From a virus, in IMG/VR virus record IMGVR_UViG_3300029915_000113, positions 1 through 28,786 of that record: a stretch of DNA of 28,786 nt; one strand, given 5' to 3'. The notes under the pieces were generated by a model, which saw only the letters and a program-made list of their open reading frames with translations, ran no database searches and was not told the origin of the DNA. The position numbers and the translations under genes are program-made. Within the stretch, counting starts at the first letter, position 1, and each line of letters opens with the position of its first letter. This document shows, in pieces, positions 6,151 to 14,825 of this stretch.

Positions 6151-6971
6151 GTGTGTGCGGATGTCACTGACTTGGTTATTTTGTTCAGATTCGTGAGCCA
6201 AGTGGCCGAAGGGTACTCCTGCGACAAGGATGGCAGAACGAAGTGGATGACCAGATAGATGATCCCCACGAACAGGGCAATGCGGATCAGGGAGCCCAGT
6301 TGCGCGGTCAGCGACCCCGCCTCCTTCTCCTTTTCGGCCACCTTCTGAGCGAACGTGACGACCTCTGCGGTCTTCACCGTCACGTCAGCCTGGGTCGCTT
6401 CGACCTTGGCCTGTGCCGTGGCGAGGGAATTCTGAAGGACTGGGATCTGAGCCTTTACCTGCTCCCGCTCCTGGGTGACTCGAGTCAGGTCGGCATCCCG
6501 GGCTGCGAGCTTGGCCTTCGCTGCGTCGACCTCGGCCTGCTTTGCAGACAAGGCCCCCTCCACAATGGCGCGGATCTCGGCCTGTCTCTGGGCTGGCAAG
6601 TCCCCGATGGCTGCGGTCAGGGAGGAGTCGACCCGTTCCAGAAGTCCTGATGCAAGGGTGACCTCGGGGCTCTGGGGGGCTGATTTGAGGGCGATAGAGG
6701 CTCCTGACGCCATTTGGTGCGCGTAGCCCACCTGATCCACCAGCCCTGCCCGTTCCTTGGCCTGTGCCGCCAATAAATCGGCTTCCCGTGCCGCCGCCTC
6801 CTTCTGCGCCTTGGCGAGCTCGGCCTGCGCCTGGGTGAGGGCTGCGACAGGCACCTTCGGCTGAAAAACCGACCAGTTCCAGGGTCGCCAGTTCGGGACC
6901 AAGGCCGCGCCACCGATCAGGGAGCAGATTAGGACGACGACTACCGGGGCGAAGCCTGCTGTGCGTTTCAT
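6147..6971 (-). CDS. Two-span membrane protein with a long internal coiled coil
   Basis: I take the ATG at 6971 as start; the frame can be extended two codons to a TTG. The 274-residue protein begins with a signal-anchor-like segment (about residues 6-26). A long Ala/Gln/Glu/Lys-rich helical region follows (about 40-215) with clear coiled-coil character, then a second membrane segment near 225-245 (LIRIALFVGIIYLVIHFVL) and a short polar tail. The hairpin-like topology with both ends at the membrane and a long extramembrane coiled coil would suit a spanin-like or envelope-disrupting protein. It follows the fibre genes, where lysis genes often lie. No sequence family is recognised. Confidence 0.65.
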   Translation of the reverse strand: MKRTAGFAPVVVVLICSLIGGAALVPNWRPWNWSVFQPKVPVAALTQAQAELAKAQKEAAAREADLLAAQAKERAGLVDQVGYAHQMASGASIALKSAPQSPEVTLASGLLERVDSSLTAAIGDLPAQRQAEIRAIVEGALSAKQAEVDAAKAKLAARDADLTRVTQEREQVKAQIPVLQNSLATAQAKVEATQADVTVKTAEVVTFAQKVAEKEKEAGSLTAQLGSLIRIALFVGIIYLVIHFVLPSLSQEYPSATWLTNLNKITKSVTSAHT

Positions 6972-6990
6972 ATCCAAGCGGGAGCGTCAA

Positions 6991-7281
6991 CTAGGTCGAG
7001 CCCTGCAAGATGACCCCGTTCCTGACATTGATGGTTCCTGTTCGGCTTTGAAGGGTGCCGCTGAACAGGGCAGAAGGGTCCATCGTGGGGATCAGGTTCA
7101 TCTTCAGGGTCAGGACTGCGTTTGACCCTGAGAAGGTCCATGCCCCCCCGCCGTAGGGAGGCTGTGCCTGAAAGTTCACCGTCGCGTTTGCCATCAGGCG
7201 CACGGCATCGGTGTACGCCTGAACCCACTGGGGCATCAGGGCAGTAGTGGGAGCGGGGACCTGGGGAAGGTTTAGGCCCAT
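6991..7281 (-). CDS. Small protein following the tail fibre, unknown function
   Basis: This 96-residue protein has a helical N-terminal part (PQWVQAYTDAVRLMANATV), a beta-rich middle and a C-terminal block ending RNGVILQGST. It has no membrane segment. It follows the fibre gene directly and may be a fibre accessory or chaperone; this comes from position only. After its TAG stop comes TTGACG, a motif seen before several starts on this strand. Confidence 0.6.
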   Translation of the reverse strand: MGLNLPQVPAPTTALMPQWVQAYTDAVRLMANATVNFQAQPPYGGGAWTFSGSNAVLTLKMNLIPTMDPSALFSGTLQSRTGTINVRNGVILQGST

Positions 7282-7287
7282 TGGATG

Positions 7288-10257
7288 TTAGTAGCAGAGG
7301 ATGATGACGCCCGATCCGCCCTGACCACCGTTTGAGGCAGCACCGCCACCACCACCGCCCGCGCCAGAGTTCGCAGCACCCGATCCGCCCACGCCGCTTG
7401 CTACAGCTGCACCCCCGCCACCGTTTCCAAAAAGGGTGGAAAGGCCACCAAGGGTTCCCGTACCCGAAGATCCACCCCCGCCGGCTGTGTATCCGCTTAA
7501 TCCCGTAGCTGCGGCACCGGTGTTCCCCCCTGTGGCGCAGCCTGCGCCTCCCAGGACCAGTGCTGTGCCACTTCCGCCGCCGCCGCCGCCTCCTGTCCCA
7601 GGAGTTGACCCGGTATTGATTGGAGAGCCAGCCGCTAGGGCTCCCGCGCCGCCTGCGCTGCCGATTGTTGCGCCGTTATTACTTCCACCGCCACCGCCGC
7701 CGCCTGCCTGCCACACAGCCCCAGAGGCAAGGGTGACGCTGCTCTGCGTGCCGACAGTTCCCGCAGAACCTGCTGCGGTGCTGCCTGCTCCTCCTGCTCC
7801 GATGGTGATCGTCCAGACATCGCCCGGGGTCACAGGCACATTGTCATAGCAGAGGACGCCGCCTCCGCCTCCGCCGTTGCCGACACCGTATCCACCACCG
7901 CCACCGCCACCCACGATGATCGCACGGCGAATCTGAGTGATCCCGGCAGGGACCGTGAATGTTGTCGTGCCCGTGTACTTCACATAGGTCGATACAGGGC
8001 GAACGTCTGAGAGAAGGGCCTGCGTATAGGCACGCTGCAGGATCGCACCCTTCCAGTACTTCAGGCCGTCCGAGAGTACGTTGAACCAGCCCTGATATGA
8101 CCAAGTGATGAGGACGATGCCGCTGCCGCCGTTGCCTCCATTCTGCCCCCACCCGCCACCGCCACCGCCGCCGCCTGTGTTTGCCGTGGCTGCATTGCCG
8201 ACCGCGCCAGGATTGCCGCCTGCGCCAGCCCCCGAACCACCAGCCGCCCCAGAACCAACAAGGAACCCGCCACCACCACCGCCTGATCCGTAAGTTGTGC
8301 CTCCTATGACCAAGCCAGCAGCGCCTGCACCGCCGTTTGGATTGCCGACATTGGCTCCTGCAGCAGTGAAGCCACCGCCACCGCCACCGCCCCATGATGC
8401 GAATCCTACGCTTCCGCCTGCATTGCCCTGACCGAGCATTCCAGCGCCGCCGATTGTAGCCATGGCTGCTCCTGCACCGCCACCGCCTGATCCGCCAGAA
8501 GCGCCCGGAGAATTAAGATTGCCCGAGCCACCACCGCCGCCGCCCACAGCCGTATAGGGACCAAAGGTCGAATTTGATCCATTGCTGCCAAGAGCGGCAC
8601 CAGACGTTGAACCTGCACCTCCCGCCCCGACCCCAACCGCTATCGTTTGCCCCGGCATTACCGCAAAACTCTGCACAGACAGGATTCCGCCGCCGCCACC
8701 GCCGCCTGCAGAATTAGTGCCGCCACCACCACCGCCTCCGATCACATAGGCCGAGACATTCCTAACCCCCGCAGGAACCGTGAAAGTCCCGCTTGCCGTG
8801 AACGTCTGACTCCCCGATGTCGCAGGGGTGGCATACGCCGCAAGGTATCCCTGATTAGAGTAGGGGCTGATCGCAGGGATGTCCGTGAAGTAATTAACCC
8901 CCGCCGTGAACCCCGGGAGGTAGTAGTCCTGAATGATTTGCGCGCGCAGCCCGACTACCTGCCCCTGATCCGTCTTGTTTATCGTGAGCCTGCGAGCCTG
9001 CAGCGGTCCCACGATGTAGGCTGCAACCGAGTTCGCTGTGATGCAGCACACCTGCACAGTACCGGCAGAGACATTGATGACTCCTCCGAGGAAGCAGTTC
9101 CCTGTCGCCCCCGAAAGCACAACGATGTCCCCCACCACGAACGGGGTTCCTGTGACCGTGAAAGAGACAGGGTAAGCATTAGCCCCGGCATAGGTTCCCT
9201 GCAGGGTTAGGTTTCCAATGGTCACCGCCTGATCGTAGTACCCATTTATCAGTTGCGAGAGGTCGGTGGTGACACCTTGGATGTACCCGTAATTTCCCAC
9301 CGCAGAGGAAGACGGAACAGGCTGCGCTGCAGCGTTCAGAGATTGATAGCTCGGGGCCGTGAAGGCGTAGCTCGACGGAACCACCTGCTCAATAGGTATT
9401 CGGTCGTAGGTGCGAACCCAGTCCGCGATTCCCTTTGCAAGCTGAGAGGTGTTCGGGGAAGTCTCTGCCGTCAGGAAGGCGAGCGGGTCGAACACGTTCC
9501 CATCAGGGTCCACATCGACAGGGGGGCAGACCACAGAGCGGGTGACCGATGTCGTCTGGATCGCAGGAAAGCCAGACGAAATACCGCTAGAACAGGTAGC
9601 GCAACACGCATAGATGCCCAATCCGGGTGATCCGGCATAGCTTACTGTCGATCCGTCAGGGCTAAGGAGTATCTGAAAATATAACCCTGCGACACTCGTG
9701 CTGGTGCCTGAAACTGTGCACCAAAACCAACCATTGCCGACCGATTTTATCGATGCTTGTCCAGACGTAGTGGACACAACCGTGCCCAGGGCCAGGTTGA
9801 ACATTGTCGTGCACAGGGTTCCATCGGCAGTTGTTGATCCTAAAAGTCGTGCAAATGTCCTCCCGTTGGCCTTCAAAAAAACTCCGAACCCTGTAGGTCC
9901 GACTCCTGCTAGCGTTGCCCCTGATTGCGCCATGTAATGCACGCCCGATCCTGAAATCTCTTGTATTGCTGATGCGCTGATACCCCCTTGCGGGTCGGTT
10001 GTGGCATTCGCTAAAATTGCCACAAGGCTCCCATCGCTCCAATTTCCCACCTGAGTTAGATCATCAGACCATTTAAGACTATTCGTCGCGCTCACCTGAT
10101 TCTGGATGATCGGATAATACCCAGTCGAAGGGTACTGCATCATCTCCCGCACGATCTCCTTCGCAGAGTAGTCCTTCTGGTTCTGCAGGGGAAAGCTGAT
10201 CTGCTTCGCTCCCTGCTGCGCGGGTGTTCCAAACGGGCCGTCTAGGTATGTTGCCAT
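7288..10257 (-). CDS. Large glycine-rich tail fibre or adhesin
   Basis: The 989-residue protein has a short N-terminal region (1-55) that probably anchors it to the tail. A beta-sandwich-like module follows at about 60-240, of the kind found in phage fibres and carbohydrate-binding proteins (W at the strand start, ATTDPQGG, and a Cys-rich GIYACCATCSSG end). A middle region spans about 250-480. Two copies of a glycine-rich domain start at about 484 and 757, each opening with FTVPAG followed by a GGGGGGG run. Poly-glycine modules form sandwich-like distal tips in other phage adhesins. The role is most likely host receptor binding. Poly-Gly codons make antisense frames long and proline-rich; those are shadows. 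Repeated modules suggest domain duplication, which could diversify binding. Confidence 0.8.
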   Translation of the reverse strand: MATYLDGPFGTPAQQGAKQISFPLQNQKDYSAKEIVREMMQYPSTGYYPIIQNQVSATNSLKWSDDLTQVGNWSDGSLVAILANATTDPQGGISASAIQEISGSGVHYMAQSGATLAGVGPTGFGVFLKANGRTFARLLGSTTADGTLCTTMFNLALGTVVSTTSGQASIKSVGNGWFWCTVSGTSTSVAGLYFQILLSPDGSTVSYAGSPGLGIYACCATCSSGISSGFPAIQTTSVTRSVVCPPVDVDPDGNVFDPLAFLTAETSPNTSQLAKGIADWVRTYDRIPIEQVVPSSYAFTAPSYQSLNAAAQPVPSSSAVGNYGYIQGVTTDLSQLINGYYDQAVTIGNLTLQGTYAGANAYPVSFTVTGTPFVVGDIVVLSGATGNCFLGGVINVSAGTVQVCCITANSVAAYIVGPLQARRLTINKTDQGQVVGLRAQIIQDYYLPGFTAGVNYFTDIPAISPYSNQGYLAAYATPATSGSQTFTASGTFTVPAGVRNVSAYVIGGGGGGGTNSAGGGGGGGILSVQSFAVMPGQTIAVGVGAGGAGSTSGAALGSNGSNSTFGPYTAVGGGGGGSGNLNSPGASGGSGGGGAGAAMATIGGAGMLGQGNAGGSVGFASWGGGGGGGFTAAGANVGNPNGGAGAAGLVIGGTTYGSGGGGGGFLVGSGAAGGSGAGAGGNPGAVGNAATANTGGGGGGGGWGQNGGNGGSGIVLITWSYQGWFNVLSDGLKYWKGAILQRAYTQALLSDVRPVSTYVKYTGTTTFTVPAGITQIRRAIIVGGGGGGGYGVGNGGGGGGVLCYDNVPVTPGDVWTITIGAGGAGSTAAGSAGTVGTQSSVTLASGAVWQAGGGGGGGSNNGATIGSAGGAGALAAGSPINTGSTPGTGGGGGGGSGTALVLGGAGCATGGNTGAAATGLSGYTAGGGGSSGTGTLGGLSTLFGNGGGGAAVASGVGGSGAANSGAGGGGGGAASNGGQGGSGVIILCY

Positions 10258-10264
10258 GATAGAT

Positions 10265-12019
10265 TTATTTTGGAGGGTTCACAATCTTGTCGAGGTTCGC
10301 TTTGATCTGAGAGAGGGAGTCAGTCTGCGACTGAAGGAGTGTCTGCTGCTGCTGAGTCTGCGAGGTCGGAACCTGCGAGGTCACCCCCGACCCCGTGACG
10401 TTCGTCGGGCTGATCGCGTTGTACTGGGCCTGAAGCGCATTGATGCGAGTCGTTAGCGCCTGGATCGTTCCATTCGCTGTCGGGTCGAATGAGTTCTGAT
10501 TAAGTTGGTTTTTCTGAGCCTCCAGGTTCTGGATCAGGGTCCCGATGTTGAATTGGGAGTTCTTCATCGAGTCGTTGATGTAGTTCAACTCCTGCGACGG
10601 GTCGTTGTAGTGCTGCGTATTCCCGCCGATTCCGTTTCCCTTGATCCCGTCCGTCGGGTTTCCGCCACCGTCAAGACCATTGCCGCCGGCGAGAGCATCA
10701 GCCTCCTTGTTGTACTCGGCGTTCTTAGCCTCAACCTGCGCAACCTGATCGGCCAACGCTTTCACATCGGCATTGTCGTTAGCGACAATCGTGGTCTGAA
10801 GGGTGACCTGCTTTGAGAGTTCCGCGTTCTTCTTTATAAGCGTTTCCAGATTGTCCTTGTCGACCTGAGACCCAGAAGCCTTGTATGCGACAGCCGCCTG
10901 ATCCATGTCCACTCCGAGTTTCTTCTGCGCGGCCTGCAGCACTAGAAGGTCGTACTGGTCCTTCGTGAGCCCGTTCACCCCCTTGATCGCCCCTGTTTCA
11001 TACCCGAACATCGCAATCTGGTCGGAAACGGAAAGGGAGATGAGCTTCTCGTAGCTGCTCTTTTCCTTGGATATGTCGAGAATCCCCTTTTGGGCTGCTG
11101 CGGCATAGACCGCCTGCTGCGCGTCCGAGAGGCTGTAGTCCTTAGAGAGTGCAGTCCACTGGGCTATCTGCTGCTTCAGGTCCGCTATGTTCTGCTCGGT
11201 CGTCTGGGTCTGCTTCCTGATGTCGAACGCCTGCGACTCCTGCTGAACGTACTGCTTGGACACATCAAGCTGAAGTTTTGAATCGTTCGCATCCTGGGCC
11301 GCAGTCTTCTTCTGCTGCTCGTCCTGAAGTTTCAGTGAGTCGAGAACCAGCTGCTCGAGTTGAACCTTGTTCTTTAGGTACGCCTCAGAAGACGGATCCT
11401 GCTGCGCCATGAACGCCCGCAGGTCGGCCTGCTTCTGCACATTGTCGTTCACCTTCTCTTGAAGGCTCATCTGCTGCTGCGCGATCTGCTCATCCGTTGC
11501 CGCGATCTTCGCGTTCATCTGCGCTTCCTTGGCTGGCATCTCCTGTATGTACTTGTCGTGTGCTGCCGAGATGTTTGCGAGGGTCGACACAGCCGCATTG
11601 TTCATGTCGGTGTACTGCTTCTGAGCAGCAGGGCCGATCCCCTGCATGGACAGGATCATGCTCCCGATCCCCTCCCCAATCTGGGGGATGATCGACAGAG
11701 CCGTTCCGAAAGCCTCCTTGAGCCCGCCACCCGTTCCCGTGACCGCATCGTGAAGGTCGAGCCATGCCTGCTGCTGGTCACTCACCGCACCCCCCAGGCT
11801 CCTAGCCTTCTCTGCCGCATCTATCTCAGAAACTGTGACATCTTTGATCGCTCGCCCGAGCTCCAGGATAGCCACAGCCCCGATCATCCCAGAACCGATC
11901 TCGCGCACAGCCATCGAGGCGTCCCTTCCGAAAACCTTCATCATTATCGACGCCTCATCCGTGGCCTGCTTCAGGTTCGAGGTGTCCCCGCCGAAATATG
12001 CTGTGATCGCGTTGTCCAT
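10265..12019 (-). CDS. Tape-measure-like protein
   Basis: The 584-residue protein is mostly alpha-helical. It has a hydrophobic N-terminal region (about residues 40-60 and 100-130), then a very long Gln/Ala/Lys/Asp-rich coiled-coil region, then a Gly/Asn-rich linker near 450 and a Gln/Thr-rich C-terminus. This composition and its place after tail-tube and chaperone-position genes fit a tail tape measure protein, which sets tail length and is injected with the DNA. Its ATG overlaps the upstream stop by one base (TAATG). At this length the tail would be short to medium. No peptidase or lysozyme domain is seen in it. Confidence 0.7.
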   Translation of the reverse strand: MDNAITAYFGGDTSNLKQATDEASIMMKVFGRDASMAVREIGSGMIGAVAILELGRAIKDVTVSEIDAAEKARSLGGAVSDQQQAWLDLHDAVTGTGGGLKEAFGTALSIIPQIGEGIGSMILSMQGIGPAAQKQYTDMNNAAVSTLANISAAHDKYIQEMPAKEAQMNAKIAATDEQIAQQQMSLQEKVNDNVQKQADLRAFMAQQDPSSEAYLKNKVQLEQLVLDSLKLQDEQQKKTAAQDANDSKLQLDVSKQYVQQESQAFDIRKQTQTTEQNIADLKQQIAQWTALSKDYSLSDAQQAVYAAAAQKGILDISKEKSSYEKLISLSVSDQIAMFGYETGAIKGVNGLTKDQYDLLVLQAAQKKLGVDMDQAAVAYKASGSQVDKDNLETLIKKNAELSKQVTLQTTIVANDNADVKALADQVAQVEAKNAEYNKEADALAGGNGLDGGGNPTDGIKGNGIGGNTQHYNDPSQELNYINDSMKNSQFNIGTLIQNLEAQKNQLNQNSFDPTANGTIQALTTRINALQAQYNAISPTNVTGSGVTSQVPTSQTQQQQTLLQSQTDSLSQIKANLDKIVNPPK

Positions 12020-12624
12020 TAGTTCTGTGCCGAAGCCGCTGCCATGCGGTCCTGAAGGTGCTTCGATTTAAGCCTGTCACTAGGGTTCGAGAGGTTCGCC
12101 TTCGGGTTGTACCGCTTTACCATCGCCCGCTGGTACTGGAACAGGCGGCAGATCGGAAGGCCCATCGCGTACTCATCGGTCCACCCGTACTCCGCGCAGA
12201 TCGAATCGAGGAGTGCCGCAGACCCGAGAAAATACTGTGTTCCGTAGCTGTTCCCCTGCCCTGGGGAGTCCATGAAGGTGTTCGAGAGGTGCTGATTGAT
12301 CTCGTTCACCATCCATCCGTACTTCCCGGCCTTAACCAGGGGTCGCACGTTCTTCTTCACCCACCGCAGGCGAGCCTTTTCGTTCCCCACCTTGTATTCG
12401 AGACAATGCAGCCACAGGTACACGGCCACATCCTCTGCTGAAGGTACGCCTTTCGGGACCACGAACGGGCTACCCATGCCGTCCAGGAGCGTATGAGTCC
12501 TGATAGAAAGCTGCCGGCACGGGATGCCGCACAGGATGATCGTGTCGAGGAGGGAAATCTGCCGTGTGGCCTGCTCCCGCTCCATCTCGGCCATCAGGCC
12601 GGGGATTTGATCGTAGAGGCTCAT
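12019..12624 (-). CDS. Tail assembly chaperone-position protein
   Basis: The start is set at the ATG at 12624 (MSLYDQIPG); upstream extension is Arg/Ser-rich and lies over the tail-tube gene. The 201-residue protein is helical and rich in aromatic residues. Gene order, between the tail-tube-like protein and the tape-measure-like protein and joined to the latter by TAATG, is where siphovirus tail assembly chaperones lie. I see no slippery heptamer with a following structured overlap, so no programmed frameshift is claimed. The product could be another tail assembly factor. Confidence 0.55.
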   Translation of the reverse strand: MSLYDQIPGLMAEMEREQATRQISLLDTIILCGIPCRQLSIRTHTLLDGMGSPFVVPKGVPSAEDVAVYLWLHCLEYKVGNEKARLRWVKKNVRPLVKAGKYGWMVNEINQHLSNTFMDSPGQGNSYGTQYFLGSAALLDSICAEYGWTDEYAMGLPICRLFQYQRAMVKRYNPKANLSNPSDRLKSKHLQDRMAAASAQN

Positions 12625-12637
12625 AAGAGCCCCGATG

Positions 12638-13003
12638 TTACGAGGCGACCCTGACTCGGAAGCCGATAGTGACCTTGCGAGCGTCCTTCTGGTTCTCGAC
12701 CTCACCTACATCCGTCACGACGGCGCCGACCGTTGCAGTCGGGGTGCCGTTGCGGGTAATGGTGAATGTCGCCCCGATGGTCGGGACAGAAGTCTGTGAA
12801 GTGGCAAGCTGAAGGGTTCCCGTACCCTTAGAGAAAGCAGGAAGGACAAGCTGCGAAGACGGGATTCCGAGCTCTGAGAACCGCTCGATCTGTGTCGAAG
12901 CGTCCGTAATCGTGAGCATCTCCGCGACAAACGCCTGATTGCCCGGGTACACCGTCACGACCTGTGCGCCGTATGGTACTGAGAGATCGTTGTATGCTGG
13001 CAT
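12638..13003 (-). CDS. Tail-tube-like or small structural protein
   Basis: The 121-residue protein is beta-rich. It has one loop-helix region near residues 25-50 and a C-terminal half of alternating Thr/Val strands (GTGTLQLATSQT, then GFRVRV). Size, beta content and gene order (after the tail terminator candidate, before the chaperone-position gene) fit a tail tube subunit. The start follows an AAGGGT site and lies after a TAATTGACG stop-linked motif. A minor tail role is the alternative. Confidence 0.5.
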   Translation of the reverse strand: MPAYNDLSVPYGAQVVTVYPGNQAFVAEMLTITDASTQIERFSELGIPSSQLVLPAFSKGTGTLQLATSQTSVPTIGATFTITRNGTPTATVGAVVTDVGEVENQKDARKVTIGFRVRVAS

Positions 13004-13026
13004 TGTTACCCTTCATCATTCGTCAA

Positions 13027-13524
13027 TTAGGCCGGGAACCCGAGGGGATTGATGAAAAGGACCGCTTCCATCACCGTTCGCATGGTCTCGGTCTTTTCCT
13101 GCCTGTCTATGGTTCGGGATCCCGCTGTCTGACGCAGGGTGTCAGGAGCGAGCAAATAGTACCCGTTGCCGGCAAATGCGGTCTTCAGAGCGGGGTAGTT
13201 TGCGGAGGCTTGGCGTAGGGTTCCACGCAGGACATTGGGGGTCTGCTGTGTGGGCCTTGCCGGGGAGTAGGTGAGGTCCAGAGTCAGCCTAACGTGCTTC
13301 TGCGTGTAGAGAACCGTCCCCGAAAGTGAACCGCCCGGGATCGTCTGCTGCACCATTCCTTCGTCTATCAGTTCGCAGATCACCTCAAGTCTCGGGGTCA
13401 CCAGTGTCGTGTTCGAGTCTGATTCCACCGCAGGAAGACCGAGGGTGGTTGCAAGGTATCCGTAGAACACCGACTCCACCTCTGTCTCGATGTCGAGCAG
13501 GGTGGCGAGGTTAGGCGCAGGCAT
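13027..13524 (-). CDS. Tail terminator/completion-like protein
   Basis: The 165-residue protein begins with a helix (LATLLDIETEVESVF), then has beta strands with QKHVRLTLDLTYSPAR, and a C-terminal strand-rich end. Proteins of this size and order between a gp10-like neck protein and a tail-tube protein are usually tail terminators or tail completion proteins that cap the tube and join it to the head. The GGGG/AGGG tract before the ATG may serve as the ribosome-binding site. No direct family match is claimed. Confidence 0.5.
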   Translation of the reverse strand: MPAPNLATLLDIETEVESVFYGYLATTLGLPAVESDSNTTLVTPRLEVICELIDEGMVQQTIPGGSLSGTVLYTQKHVRLTLDLTYSPARPTQQTPNVLRGTLRQASANYPALKTAFAGNGYYLLAPDTLRQTAGSRTIDRQEKTETMRTVMEAVLFINPLGFPA

Positions 13525-13539
13525 ACCCTAGCCCCTTCG

Positions 13540-14214
13540 TCAGTCCGAATCGACCCTGATGCCCGGGTACTTCGCTGCAACCGTTTTCAGGTCTTGGAAG
13601 ACACCGTGCTTCAGGTTCTGTCGGAAGAACCCCACTCGGCCCGCAATCGCAGAGAAGAAGGCTGTGCGTCCCCCGATCCAGTTCTGAAGGTTCTGAGCGT
13701 TGCGAACACTCAACGTGTAGGAGTCCGCTGTCGTCTCCTGTGTCGAGGAAACATAGGTGCTGGCATCCTTGCCTGCGATCTCTGCCGTATTTCCACGACC
13801 TGCATTTATCGTGAGACCGATGGACCTTGCCAGTTCAGCCCACGCCCTTTGCCCCCACCCGATTGCCGCGATCTTCTTTCGGATGCTTTCCTGTGTCTGT
13901 GCCTGAATCGAACTCCAAATAGCAGAAGGATACTTGTTCCGGTGGTCCCGTGTCTTCCCGTTCTTCGTGGTCGGCCCGATTCCCGCGATGCGCAACCGTT
14001 GCCCATTCAGAGTCGTCCACTCCCGGGTACTTACCGAGAGCCTGATCTTGTTTTCCGTGCTCACCTTCACCTCATCGACCGTCTTCTGAAGGATTGAGCG
14101 GACCTCGGATCGGATTATGTCCCGCTTCGTGGCACTCCCCTGAAGCACCCGGGCCATCTGGTTCATGGCCTCGTTGAACTGATCGACCTTTACATCTAGC
14201 TGAATGTCTACCAT
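13540..14214 (-). CDS. Neck/minor tail protein (gp10-like position)
   Basis: The start is at the ATG at 14214 because GGGAG lies six bases before it, whereas upstream codons encode an Arg/Pro/Ser-rich stretch antisense-like in composition and overlap the next gene. The 224-residue product opens with a strand and a long helix (about 10-55), contains basic loops (GKTRDHRNKYPSAIW) and ends with helices before a basic C-terminus. The size and position suit an HK97 gp10-like head-closure or tail-completion protein. The match is by context and general layout, not by a diagnostic motif. Confidence 0.5.
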   Translation of the reverse strand: MVDIQLDVKVDQFNEAMNQMARVLQGSATKRDIIRSEVRSILQKTVDEVKVSTENKIRLSVSTREWTTLNGQRLRIAGIGPTTKNGKTRDHRNKYPSAIWSSIQAQTQESIRKKIAAIGWGQRAWAELARSIGLTINAGRGNTAEIAGKDASTYVSSTQETTADSYTLSVRNAQNLQNWIGGRTAFFSAIAGRVGFFRQNLKHGVFQDLKTVAAKYPGIRVDSD

Positions 14215-14227
14215 CGGATCTCCCAGA

Positions 14228-14566
14228 TCAGAGACGGTGGTCGGCCTTGACGACAAGAGTGATCGAGATCCCGTCCTGGGATGCCTCGGTCGAGAGCACC
14301 TCGTAATTCGTGGCCGTGGAGGGACCGAACTGTGTGAGCGAGATCCGGTCTCCCACCTGCGGGTTAGGACCCACGGTCGAGCTATTGGCAAAGATGACCT
14401 CGAAGTGAACCTCGTCGGTGTTTCCCGCGAGCGTCAGGTTGTAGCCCTCGGCCAACTGCGTGCAGGTACACTGGATGTTCGAGTACGTCGACCATGCGAA
14501 CGTCGCAGGAAGGTCGGCAATAGCCGCGATCAGGTCCGCATCGAATACTGTGACATCAATCGCCAT
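14228..14566 (-). CDS. Small head-completion/neck protein candidate
   Basis: The start is at the ATG at 14566 (MAIDVTVFD), which overlaps the upstream gene's stop region; a TTG seven codons further up is possible. The 112-residue protein has an N-terminal helix (DADLIAAIADLP) and a beta-rich remainder with GDRISLTQFGPS and a final LVVKADHR. Small beta proteins in this place act as head-tail adaptors in lambda-like phages (gpFII position). It is the first clear morphogenesis gene after the accessory cassette, so the head-to-neck order resumes here. Confidence 0.5.
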   Translation of the reverse strand: MAIDVTVFDADLIAAIADLPATFAWSTYSNIQCTCTQLAEGYNLTLAGNTDEVHFEVIFANSSTVGPNPQVGDRISLTQFGPSTATNYEVLSTEASQDGISITLVVKADHRL

Positions 14567-14825
14567 CACCCAAACGGGGGGCGTCAATGTCCTTCAACCG
14601 ATTGATGTTCTCGATGTACTCCTTTGCGTCGGCATCGAGTTGCCGAAGGTACACCTGCGCACTATGCAGGGCTGGAATCGAGATCTCGGGGACAAGATTC
14701 GTGGCACAGAGAAGCTGCTGATCCTCCCGGGATTTGACCATAAGGAGAATAAACCCGTGGGATCCACAGTGCTTCTTCGCACCCTCCACGCACTTGTCTA
14801 TCAGGGCTTGTCCGAAGTCGTCCAC
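14556..14825 (-). CDS. Small protein of unknown function at the end of the accessory cassette
   Basis: The GTG start at 14825 lies 25 bases inside the end of the E1-alpha-like gene. The 89-residue product (with two Cys in the first half, and the block LLCATNLVPEISIP) is helical and soluble, with a C-terminal helix (DADAKEYIENINRL). I do not recognise it. It links the cassette to the first neck gene, whose start overlaps its stop, and could belong to either module. There is no Shine-Dalgarno site, so translation probably depends on coupling. Confidence 0.55.
   Translation of the reverse strand: MDDFGQALIDKCVEGAKKHCGSHGFILLMVKSREDQQLLCATNLVPEISIPALHSAQVYLRQLDADAKEYIENINRLKDIDAPRLGDGD

Noticed and set aside
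7436-9630. Long plus-strand proline-rich or Arg-rich frames across the fibre gene
   Set aside because: They are antisense images of Gly-rich codons and show no family features.
12019-12624. Programmed frameshift in the tail chaperone region
   Set aside because: No slippery heptamer with an overlapping second frame could be identified, and the tape-measure-like gene starts directly at TAATG.
14215-14391. Longer N-terminus for the gp10-like gene
   Set aside because: The extension is Arg/Pro/Ser-rich and covers the neighbouring gene, whereas the ATG at 14214 has a good GGGAG site.
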